Assembly (NCBI GenBank): GCA_023398955.1
Contig: JAEWRL010000016.1
Span: 1 to 9,327 of the forward strand
Length of the DNA stretch: 9,327 nt
Origin: Pseudomonadota bacterium
GTDB lineage: Bacteria; Myxococcota_A; Polyangia; Polyangiales; Polyangiaceae
Reading direction: 5' to 3'
Part shown: in pieces, positions 1-6,434 of the stretch
How the letters are laid out: each line of letters opens with the position of its first letter
How positions within the stretch are numbered: position 1 is the stretch's first letter
Made by a program: the position numbers and the translations under genes
The notes under the pieces: generated by a model
Told to the model about the DNA's origin: nothing
Databases searched by the model: none
The model's input: only the letters and a program-made list of their open reading frames with translations

Positions 1-2
1 AC

Positions 3-140
3 TCGCTTCCCGACGCGACTCTCGCCGATATTGTGGAACGTGCTCTCGACGTACTGCTCGAGCGGGAGCGCGCGCGGCGGTTTGCGGTGCGGCAGCAGCG
101 CGGTCCCAAAGAGCGCCAGGCCCCGCATGGAGAGGGAACG
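3..140 (+). pseudogene. Remnant resembling an HNH endonuclease (region before the HNH domain)
   Basis: Frame 3 reads, from the window edge, SLPDATLADIVERALDVLLE followed by RERARRF and a basic tail (about residues 1-45). From memory, this resembles the helix that precedes the catalytic domain in the HNH endonuclease proteins found in many copies in myxobacterial genomes (typically an acidic start, then an ERALD-x-LLE helix, then K/R-RRF). The expected following region, with a Cys-x-x-x-Arg-Arg-Cys type knuckle and an E-L-D-H catalytic core, is not visible in any forward frame of the next 300 bases. The frame stays open to 647 only because it runs antisense over tsaD. I therefore read it as a decayed or truncated gene whose 5' part lies outside the window. 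It could also be an unrelated helical fragment; no search was possible. Confidence 0.4.
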
Positions 141-310
141 TCGTCCGGCCAGCGGAGGACGCCAACTCGCCGCGCGGAGAGTCCATCGTCAGACTCCGAG
201 AGCAAGGGCGAGACGCGGCGTAGGCTGGCAGCGGGTGCCGACAGCGACTGCTCACCCACAACCTGGTACGTCGCTACGCTGCCGAGTAGGCGCCGGACCT
301 GCCTTGGCGC
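141..310. other. Non-coding stretch with no recognisable gene
   Basis: All forward frames here give low-complexity Arg/Ala/Pro/Ser-rich translations with no recognisable domain, and no minus-strand gene enters it. It may be decayed sequence following the HNH-like remnant. No promoter or RNA gene was recognised. Confidence 0.4.
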
Positions 311-341
311 GGGGGCCGATCAACCCACGATAGTGGCCCCC
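311..341. repeat. Perfect 7-bp GC inverted repeat (stem-loop)
   Basis: GGGGGCC (311-317) is perfectly complementary to GGCCCCC (335-341), with a 17-base loop. An alternative inner stem, CCAC (325-328) with GTGG (333-336), is also possible. No U-run follows on the plus strand. It is therefore not a classical intrinsic terminator for plus-strand transcription, though it could act as a 3' stabilising or pausing hairpin between the remnant on the left and the minus-strand operon on the right. Confidence 0.45.
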
Positions 342-349
342 ATGCGCTC

Positions 350-390
350 AAAAACCCCAACTCCGCCCATCCAAACCTTTCATGGGGGGG
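350..390 (-). terminator. Possible rho-independent terminator after tsaD
   Basis: On the minus strand, 36 bases beyond the tsaD stop, a C-rich run (complement of 384-390) is followed by a composite hairpin. The outer pair is the G-run 387-390 with CCCC 355-358. The inner pair is ATGGG 382-386 with CCCAT 366-370. A run of five T residues (complement of 350-354) follows. The layout is that of an intrinsic terminator for the minus-strand operon, but a 7-base internal loop weakens the stem. No folding calculation was done. Confidence 0.4.
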
Positions 391-425
391 AGCGCGCGAA
401 ATCTAGGTTGATGCTCCAGGCGCCT

Positions 426-1508
426 TCAGCGCCCGTGGCACGATGCGTCGATGCGACGGCCCCGGCCCTTGCGCGTCACTCGCAACAGCGCTGTGCGAGG
501 GCTCATCACCAGGTGGCCGCTGTCGTCTTCTCCGCGGCGCAAGCGAAGGCTCCCTGCGTAGGCGATCATCGCGGCGTTGTCCGTGCAAGCCACCAGCGGC
601 GGCAAGACGACCTGGATGCCGTGTCGCGCTGCCTGTTCGCTGAGTGACTCGCGCAGCTCACGGTTGGCGGCGACGCCCCCGGCGAGCACCACTGTCAGCA
701 CACCCTCGCGCCGCGCAGCGGAGATGGTCTTTCTCACCAGGGTCTCGACCACCCTCCGTTGGAATGAGGCGCAAAGGTCGCGTAGTCGTTGATCGTTCCC
801 GGGAATGCCATGCTGCTGAACCCAGCGCATGACATTGGTCTTGAGGCCCGAGAAGCTGAACTCGAGAGACGCCCTGCTGGGCATGGGTCGCGCCAATTCC
901 ACGGCCCCGGCGTGCCCCTCCCGCGCCAGGCGGTCTACCGTCGGTCCCCCTGGATAGCCGAGCCCGAGCAGCTTGGCGACCTTGTCGAAGGCCTCGCCGG
1001 CGGCATCGTCACGGGTCGCTCCGAGCTCCTGGATCCCCTTGAGTTCGAGGCTATCCACGCGATAGAGCGCCGTGTGGCCCCCAGAGGCCAGAAGGGCAAC
1101 GAACGGCAGGCTTGGCGGCGCGGGCTGCTCGGCGGCGTCAGGGAAGCGCAGGTACGCCGCTACCAAGTGCCCTACGAGATGGTCCACCCCGACGAGCGGT
1201 TTCTGACTCGCCCATGCCAGGCCCTGCGCTGTCTGAAGCCCCACGAGCAGCGCTCCTGACAGGCCCGGCTGGCAAGTGACGGCGATGCCGTCGATGTGGT
1301 CCAACGGTCCGCCCTGCTGCAGTGCGCGATCGATGACGGGGCCAATGCTCCGCAAATGATCGCGGGATGCGAGCTCGGGGACGATGCCTCCATACGGCGC
1401 GTGGAGGCTCACCTGGCTGTGGATGACGTTGCTCAGCACGGTCCCGTCGTCCTCGACGACGGCGGCCGCTGTCTCGTCACAGGAGGTCTCGATTCCGAGG
1501 ATCCGCAT
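426..1508 (-). CDS. tsaD: tRNA N6-adenosine threonylcarbamoyltransferase TsaD
   Basis: Catalytic subunit of the t6A synthase (Kae1/TsaD/YgjD/Gcp family, ASKHA fold). It transfers the threonylcarbamoyl group from threonylcarbamoyl-AMP to A37 of ANN-decoding tRNAs in the cytoplasm, with TsaB and TsaE in bacteria. The 360-residue length is normal for the family. Visible signatures: GIETSCDET at the N-terminus (5-13), YGGIVPELASRDH (39-51), the metal-binding H-x3-H as H110 and H114, SGGHT (142-146), the DDAAGEAFDKVAK block (167-179), FSFSGLKTN (217-225), AGGVAANRELR (276-286), and the third metal ligand D310 in CTDNAAM. The residues between the two histidines are LVG, where many bacterial homologues have MEG or LEG. 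The ATG at 1508 was chosen because MRILGIETSCDET is the family N-terminus; the open frame extends 100 more residues upstream but there overlaps the lipoprotein gene. The start lies 5 bases after that gene's stop with no clear Shine-Dalgarno sequence, so translational coupling is likely. A basic C-terminal tail (RVTRKGRGRR...) follows the core. Confidence 0.97.
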   Translation of the reverse strand: MRILGIETSCDETAAAVVEDDGTVLSNVIHSQVSLHAPYGGIVPELASRDHLRSIGPVIDRALQQGGPLDHIDGIAVTCQPGLSGALLVGLQTAQGLAWASQKPLVGVDHLVGHLVAAYLRFPDAAEQPAPPSLPFVALLASGGHTALYRVDSLELKGIQELGATRDDAAGEAFDKVAKLLGLGYPGGPTVDRLAREGHAGAVELARPMPSRASLEFSFSGLKTNVMRWVQQHGIPGNDQRLRDLCASFQRRVVETLVRKTISAARREGVLTVVLAGGVAANRELRESLSEQAARHGIQVVLPPLVACTDNAAMIAYAGSLRLRRGEDDSGHLVMSPRTALLRVTRKGRGRRIDASCHGR

Positions 1509-1513
1509 CGGGG

Positions 1514-2086
1514 TCAAGGGTTGCAGGTGCGTTCGCCACGGTCGAGCTGGAAGTAGGCGAAACCCGGAGACTCCTCCGGGCTGGCCTTCGCGTCCGCTGC
1601 TGGGGCTGGCTTCAGGAGCCGCAGCTCCACCGAGCCATCGTGGACGAGCGACACGACCGCCAGCATCGTTCCCTGGCAGGTGGAGTCCACCCAGGCCATG
1701 AAGTTGTGGGTGCGCGCATCCCCGAACTCCAGAAGCGAGAGGGGATCGTGCTGAAGTGCCCGCATCATCCGCAGCGGAGCGTCGGCGAACAGCGGCTCGG
1801 GTGCGCACAATCCTTGCCCTGCGCGGGTGCTGAGGGTGCCAGGCGAAGGCGGAGGATTGGTGCTTCTCGCGAAGAGGGCATCGATATTCAGCTCTAGCGT
1901 GGCTTCGAGGAGCGGCGGTTCGCCGGCGGGGAGCATGCCCTCATGGGCGAAAGGGGCTCCAACGATGCAACCAGTGTACGCGCCATCCCCCGTGGTATCG
2001 AACCGGTCCAGGTTGTTACAGCCGGTCGCACCGCATGCCCAGACAAGACCAAGCACGAGGTGCGCCGCGGCAGGGCGACGCATCAT
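1514..2086 (-). CDS. Predicted lipoprotein with four extra cysteines, function unknown
   Basis: A 190-residue protein of no recognised family. The N-terminus has Arg residues, a hydrophobic stretch (HLVLGLVWACG, about 9-19) and ends in A-T-G-C, so Cys23 is the likely lipidated residue. The lipobox is relaxed (Ala at -3 rather than Leu). The mature part opens with NNLDRFDTTGDGAYTG, suggesting a surface or periplasmic face, and carries cysteines at 40, 94, 137 and 188, which would allow two disulfides in an oxidising compartment. A Pro/Ser stretch (about 77-86) and an Ala/Pro/Glu linker (161-174) lie between the predicted folded parts. The start ATG overlaps the stop of the upstream TPR/HEAT gene as ATGA, so the two are probably co-translated. 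A second ATG is adjacent at 2083. tsaD follows after 5 bases. Its role may be to anchor or partner the large exported repeat protein encoded just upstream; that is inferred only from coupling. Confidence 0.8.
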   Translation of the reverse strand: MMRRPAAAHLVLGLVWACGATGCNNLDRFDTTGDGAYTGCIVGAPFAHEGMLPAGEPPLLEATLELNIDALFARSTNPPPSPGTLSTRAGQGLCAPEPLFADAPLRMMRALQHDPLSLLEFGDARTHNFMAWVDSTCQGTMLAVVSLVHDGSVELRLLKPAPAADAKASPEESPGFAYFQLDRGERTCNP

Positions 2087-5000
2087 GGCGCAGAGCGTAG
2101 CAGAGCCTCGATGTTGGCACGCACGCGTGGCTCGGGATCGCGCTGAGCCTGTCTTGCCAGGGCGCGCAGGGCGGCCGGCTGGCGCGCTGCGACCAATGCC
2201 CGAGCTGCCGCCTGTCGGACCCAGGCGATGTCGTCCCCGCGGAGTCGCTCGACGAGGGCGGCGACCACCTCATCGTGCTCGACCGCGCCTGGGATGAGTC
2301 CCAGTACTTCGGCAGCGCGCGCACGCAGTGCCCACCGGTCGGAGCTCCGGAGTAACCGAAGAACGCCCGCCGTGAGCTCAGAGGAGAGAGGTTGTCGCTG
2401 GATCCCGTCCAGGGCAGCCCTCTGGACATCCAGGTCGGCGTCATCGAGCGCCGCTGCCAGCACCTCAACCGCTGTGGTGGTCTTCCGCGAAGCCATGAAG
2501 CGGATGGCCTCGAGCCGCACGCTCGGCGCCGGATGAGCCGCGAGTTGCTCGAACACGTCGGCTGCCCCCCTTCCAATTCCTTCCACCAGCTCCGCCGCTG
2601 AGCGCGCCGCCTCCGTCGACTGCTTGCCGATGGCGCTCGTCAATGGGACGAAGGCGGCCTCGCCGCTGGGTCCGACGAGCACGTGGGCCACCGAGATGGC
2701 GTCGTGGACCGATCGCTGAGCGGCGCTCCGAGCCGCGGTCCTCAGCGCTGGCGCGAGTTTCTCGAGGGCAGCCAGAGCGGCTTCGGCCGACACCTCGCGA
2801 TGATCCGGGAACCGGGCGAGCCACTCGGAGAGGGAGCCTTCGAACTCGAGGAGCTCCTCCGCGTACTCGGCAGCAGGCTGCGGTTGGGCGCGTCCGAACT
2901 CGATGGCAGCGGCCACGCCCGCGCTCACGAGGAGGTCCGAGTCGGACAGGAGCAAGGTAGCGACGGCGTCGGCCGCACGCGAGCTGTCTGTGCGCGCCAG
3001 TGACCAGGTGGCTTGTGCCCGCACTAGGGCCTCGTCGTCCTTCGCGAGCGAGCCCAGGAACTCGTCCAGTCGCGCTCCCCCTCCCAGCTGTCCGAGCGCG
3101 AAGGCCGCCGCGGACCGAGGTACAGGGCCGAGGCTCGTGTCCACTGCTGCATCGCGAAGGCGGGCCTCGGCTGCTGGGGCTCTCAGGATCCCGAGTCCGA
3201 TGGCACCCCAAGCGCGCATGAGGGCCGAGTCGCTGCTGAGCATTCTCATCAGCAACGGTGCCGCGCGCCGGTCACCGAGGAGCGCTGCAGCCCGACCAGC
3301 ACCCGCCACCAACGGGTCATAATCGTCCGGAGCGAGGGCGCCTTCTGGGAACAGGATGCTCTCGATCCGCGGCAACAGCGCTGCACTGCGCATGCTCGCG
3401 ACGGCTCGCATCGCCGCGCCTCGGAGCGCGCCGTCGGGCGTTGTTTGGGCGAACGCAATGAGTGCCGGGCCAGCGCTCGGGCTCTGGACGTACCGTAGCA
3501 GCTGGAAAGCGATCCGACGCTGCCCCTCCTGAGCGTCGCTCAGCGCGTCGAGCAACGGTTTCGTGGCGCGTTGGCCGAGGTCCTGGAGTGCGCGCTGGGC
3601 CTCGCGGCGCTCGCTGGGCTCGCCGTACCGCACGACCTGCACCCATGGCATCAGCTGCGCCCCGTATAGCTCGATCAGCAAGCGACGGAACACCGTGCGC
3701 CCCGGGTGGGCCAGCGTCTGCGGCAGCAAAACGCGTTCGAGGGACTCGATGTCGTTCCTTCCGACGTGGATCCGCAGACTGGTGCGGGCCGCGCGCGCCA
3801 CGAGCTCGTCGTCGGGGCTCGAGAGGATGACTCGCTCGAGCAGCTTGACGGCTTCCTCGTCGCGTTCGCGGGCGATGAGCAGATCGGCGAGGTCGATGTA
3901 GGTCGGATAGGAGCGAGGGTTGCCAAGGATGGCTCGCCGGTAGGCCAGGATGGCCTCCTCGTAGCGTTGAGTCTGCAGGTACAGCGCCGCGAGGCTTTCG
4001 TGGCCGGCGCTGTCGTCGGGATTGAGCGCGATGACGCGACGCGCATAGCGCAGAGCCAGCTCGTCGTCGTAGAGTCGCGCAGCGGTTTCGGCCATGCGGC
4101 GGTAGTACTCGCTGGCGCGTGCAGGCTCGGCAGCCGTGAGCCTTTCTAGGATCCCCAAGGCGCTGCGTAGCTTGCCTTGATCGGCGTAAGCTCTCTCCAG
4201 GCGCGTCAGGCTTTCCGTGTCTCCCGGCGCGAGCGCGACGACCCGCTCCAGCGCTTCCGCGGCGCGAGCCGGTTCGCGCAGCTTCGACCAGACCTCCGCC
4301 AGCAGACGTCCTGCTTCCGGGTCGGGAGGGGGGCCCTTCAACCTCCGTTGCAAGGGGGCCACGCGCTCCGGAAGGGAGCCCTCGATGTGCCAGGCGCTCA
4401 CCAGATGGCGTCGCGCGTCCCGGGCCATGGAGGGATTCCCGCGGCTCTGAGCGAGCAGCTCGTGCCAGATGCGCTGTGCTTCCTCACGGTACTCGCGCTT
4501 TCGTTTTGTCGACGCCACCAAGGGTGCGATACGCTCGAGGGCAAGGGCCAACGACTGGCGATAGCGTGGGTCGGATGGCGCCAAGGCCACGGCTTGGCGG
4601 AACGCCTCCAGCGCCTCTTCCGTGAGATCGTGCTCCAGGTACACTTCTCCCAGCCGCTGATGGCCCGCGGCTGGGCTGGCGGAAGCTTCGCGCAATCGCT
4701 GCCATGACTGCCTCGCCTTCGTGCGCTCACCATCTCGCCAATAGCGGTTCCCCAGGTCCACGAAGTGTTCGGGATCTCCGCTGCCGAGCTGGGTGAGACG
4801 ACGAAGCAGGGCCAAGGCTCGCGCGTTCTCGTCGACCCGCTCGTAGAAGTCGACGAGGCCGGTAAGGGTGTCCTCGCTGTCGCCAGCACGCGCCTCCAGT
4901 TTCCTCAATTCCGCAATGGCGGAAGCCCGGTCCCCTCGAGCCAGCAGCGCTTCGGCGAGCTGGAAGACGTACTGAGGATTGGTGGGGACGCTACGAATCA

Positions 5001-6156
5001 AGGCTTTGATATGGTCAATGGCCTGGTCGAGGTCGCCTCTCAATTGGAGCAGACGAATGACCTTGATTCGCGTATCGATGTCTCCAGGACGGAGCGCGAG
5101 TGCTTCGCGGTAGGCCTCGAGGGCATCGTCCAAGCGCCCCACCTCCTCGTAGAGCCCCCCGAGCTGCTCGAGCGCAAGGCTGTCACGCTGGCCCCTCTTC
5201 TCGAGCTCGGTTACGAAGGACTCGAGTTTCCCCATGCCCCGGTGGGCATCCGCCAAGAGTTCCAGAAGCTCCCGCTGCAGGCCGGGACTACTTCCCGCCA
5301 GGCGCCGTGAACGCTCCAAGCTCTTCACGGCGGCGTCGAATTCTTGTGCCGCGAGCTGTGCCGCACCGAGCTCCTTGAGGGCGGGTGCGAGCGCTCGGTG
5401 GTCACCCGTGGCGGCCTTTGCCGCGCTCTCGAATGCGGCAACGGCGCGCTTCGCTTTTCCCCGCTGGAGCAGTTCACGCCCCAACTCGCCCTGAACGAAG
5501 GCCGAGCCATTGGTAGCATCCACCAGCTCAGCGTGGTGTCTGTCGGCAGCCTCGTAGCGCTCGAGCTCGATCGCCAGCTGCATGAGGCTCCGATGCACCT
5601 GTTCCCGTGTCGCGGGGCTGTCCACACGCGGCAGGGCGCGCTCCAATGCGGCGTAGGCCTTCTCACGCTCGCCGCCTCGTTCATGCACACGCGCGATGGC
5701 CAGATAGGCCTCGTGCGCATCTGGACGCAGGGAGAGCGCGCGCTCGTAGGCCGCCACGGCCTTTTCCGTCGAGTTCGCTTGGGCGTACAGGCCCCCGAGC
5801 GCGACGCTGGCTGCGTACTGCTCATCGCCTGGCGTGCTTGCGCGCTGCTCGAAGTCGGCGAGGAGCGCATCGACGCTGCCATCCCGTTCACGGTACAACT
5901 CTGCGAGGCGTTGAAGGGGGAACGCGGCGCTCGGCTGCGCGAGCACGACGGCACGGTAGCGACGAATCAGGGCGTCGGCCGATGGCTCACGCCGCTCCGA
6001 ATCAGCGGCTGCCGGGGCGCGCCGTGTCCGAGACTCGGTTGGTGCCGGCTTAGACTTGCGGCGCCCCTCGGGGTTGAACTGCGCGCTCGCCGACGAGACG
6101 CAAAGCAACAACCCAAGCAGGCAGGAGGCGAGAGCCGTTCCCGGTGCGCGATACAC
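2083..6156 (-). CDS. Exported TPR and HEAT repeat scaffold protein
   Basis: A protein of about 1357 residues from the chosen GTG start. Residues 1-25 form a signal peptide with a hydrophobic core (ASCLLGLLLCV) and cleavage after ASA before QF. A Lys/Arg/Pro-rich linker follows (about 28-60). Residues of about 65-830 are tandem TPRs, shown by repeated motifs such as LGGLYEEVGRLDDALEAYRE followed by ALRPGD, LAALYLQTQRYEEAILAYRR, and LADLLIARERDEEAVKLLER. From about 840 to the end the pattern changes to HEAT/PBS-like repeats with regular Ala-rich helices (RAWGAIGLGIL, VRAQATWSLARTDS, WVRQAAARALVAA, VRANIEALL). No enzymatic motif is seen. Both repeat types are protein-binding solenoids, so a periplasmic or envelope scaffold is the likely role. 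The frame stays open to a TTG at 6423, giving 89 extra residues, but the signal peptide favours the internal GTG. No good Shine-Dalgarno sequence precedes it, and a TTG slightly upstream (about 6183) is an alternative. It is the first gene of the operon with the lipoprotein and tsaD. Confidence 0.87.
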   Translation of the reverse strand: MYRAPGTALASCLLGLLLCVSSASAQFNPEGRRKSKPAPTESRTRRAPAAADSERREPSADALIRRYRAVVLAQPSAAFPLQRLAELYRERDGSVDALLADFEQRASTPGDEQYAASVALGGLYAQANSTEKAVAAYERALSLRPDAHEAYLAIARVHERGGEREKAYAALERALPRVDSPATREQVHRSLMQLAIELERYEAADRHHAELVDATNGSAFVQGELGRELLQRGKAKRAVAAFESAAKAATGDHRALAPALKELGAAQLAAQEFDAAVKSLERSRRLAGSSPGLQRELLELLADAHRGMGKLESFVTELEKRGQRDSLALEQLGGLYEEVGRLDDALEAYREALALRPGDIDTRIKVIRLLQLRGDLDQAIDHIKALIRSVPTNPQYVFQLAEALLARGDRASAIAELRKLEARAGDSEDTLTGLVDFYERVDENARALALLRRLTQLGSGDPEHFVDLGNRYWRDGERTKARQSWQRLREASASPAAGHQRLGEVYLEHDLTEEALEAFRQAVALAPSDPRYRQSLALALERIAPLVASTKRKREYREEAQRIWHELLAQSRGNPSMARDARRHLVSAWHIEGSLPERVAPLQRRLKGPPPDPEAGRLLAEVWSKLREPARAAEALERVVALAPGDTESLTRLERAYADQGKLRSALGILERLTAAEPARASEYYRRMAETAARLYDDELALRYARRVIALNPDDSAGHESLAALYLQTQRYEEAILAYRRAILGNPRSYPTYIDLADLLIARERDEEAVKLLERVILSSPDDELVARAARTSLRIHVGRNDIESLERVLLPQTLAHPGRTVFRRLLIELYGAQLMPWVQVVRYGEPSERREAQRALQDLGQRATKPLLDALSDAQEGQRRIAFQLLRYVQSPSAGPALIAFAQTTPDGALRGAAMRAVASMRSAALLPRIESILFPEGALAPDDYDPLVAGAGRAAALLGDRRAAPLLMRMLSSDSALMRAWGAIGLGILRAPAAEARLRDAAVDTSLGPVPRSAAAFALGQLGGGARLDEFLGSLAKDDEALVRAQATWSLARTDSSRAADAVATLLLSDSDLLVSAGVAAAIEFGRAQPQPAAEYAEELLEFEGSLSEWLARFPDHREVSAEAALAALEKLAPALRTAARSAAQRSVHDAISVAHVLVGPSGEAAFVPLTSAIGKQSTEAARSAAELVEGIGRGAADVFEQLAAHPAPSVRLEAIRFMASRKTTTAVEVLAAALDDADLDVQRAALDGIQRQPLSSELTAGVLRLLRSSDRWALRARAAEVLGLIPGAVEHDEVVAALVERLRGDDIAWVRQAAARALVAARQPAALRALARQAQRDPEPRVRANIEALLRSAP

Positions 6157-6270
6157 GAAGCGTAGGTTAACCGCCGGCTGCAACGGTCGCCACGTGACGG
6201 CCAATGGGCCCAAATCGCGACGGGACGAAGTCGCTTCTGCGGCGTTAGTGCCTCGTTTGGGGCGCGGGCC

Positions 6271-6283
6271 CCGTGCGACACGG
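6271..6283. repeat. Short perfect inverted repeat CCGTG-CGA-CACGG
   Basis: CCGTG (6271-6275) and CACGG (6279-6283) are perfect complements around a 3-base spacer. It overlaps by two bases the GGGGC/GCCCC stem at 6259-6272. It lies about 115 bases upstream of the TPR/HEAT start. It could be an operator half-site pair or a chance palindrome in GC-rich DNA. Confidence 0.3.
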
Positions 6284-6358
6284 CACAGCGGGGCAGATGA
6301 CCCCGCCGGTTCCTCGTTCGGCCGCGGAACCTTTCTTCCTCCAACTGACGTAGTTGAG

Positions 6359-6387
6359 CTCGCGCGAAGCACGTTCGCTTTCGCGAG
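6359..6387. repeat. Two-part inverted repeat upstream of the phospholipase-like gene
   Basis: CTCGCG (6359-6364) pairs with CGCGAG (6382-6387), and immediately inside CGAA (6365-6368) pairs with TTCG (6374-6377) around a GCACG loop. A 4-base bulge (6378-6381) sits on the right arm. It ends 47 bases before the ATG at 6435. It may be a regulator-binding site or a hairpin in the 5' leader; nothing decides between these. Confidence 0.35.
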
Positions 6388-6421
6388 AAGCGCCGCCCTG
6401 CGGGAATGGCATTGGATCTGC

Positions 6422-6427
6422 AAAGGG
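6422..6427 (+). promoter_or_regulatory. Probable ribosome binding site for the 6435 start
   Basis: AAAGGG lies 7 bases before the ATG at 6435. It supports this start over the in-frame TTG at 6354, which would add 27 residues of Arg/Ser-rich sequence in front of the signal peptide. Confidence 0.45.
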
Positions 6428-6434
6428 CTCGCCC

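Larger units (their letters stand above)
6157..6434. promoter_or_regulatory. Divergent intergenic region, presumed promoters for both operons
   Basis: These 278 bases separate the minus-strand TPR/HEAT operon from the plus-strand phospholipase-like gene, so both must start from here unless transcribed from farther away. I could not identify convincing -35/-10 elements on either strand. The region holds several short inverted repeats, listed separately, and one 14-base G/C palindrome-like stem (GGGGC/GCCCC, 6259-6272). Confidence 0.5.

Noticed and set aside
33..647. A 204-codon plus-strand open frame starting with GTG
   Set aside because: Its first part is the HNH-like remnant, but the rest runs antisense through the end of tsaD and has shadow-like Arg/Ala/Pro composition, so it is not an intact gene.
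1509..1808. A 100-residue N-terminal extension of TsaD
   Set aside because: TsaD homologues begin at the MRILGIETSCDET position, and the extension lies wholly inside the lipoprotein gene in another frame.
2465..3211. A 248-codon minus-strand open frame inside the TPR/HEAT gene
   Set aside because: An alternative-frame shadow in GC-rich coding DNA; Arg/Gly/Ser-rich without domain features, while the overlapping frame has clear HEAT repeats.
5344..6165. A 273-codon plus-strand open frame opposite the start of the TPR/HEAT gene
   Set aside because: It is antisense to TPR repeats with strong helix periodicity and has no recognisable domain or start signal.
6189..6204. A possible sigma-54 type promoter on the minus strand (GG and GC dinucleotides spaced by 10 bases) before the TPR/HEAT gene
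   Set aside because: The GG/GC spacing fits but most other consensus positions do not, and such matches are common in GC-rich DNA.
6157..6423. An 89-residue N-terminal extension of the TPR/HEAT protein from a TTG start
   Set aside because: It would bury the clear signal peptide internally and has intergenic-like composition.
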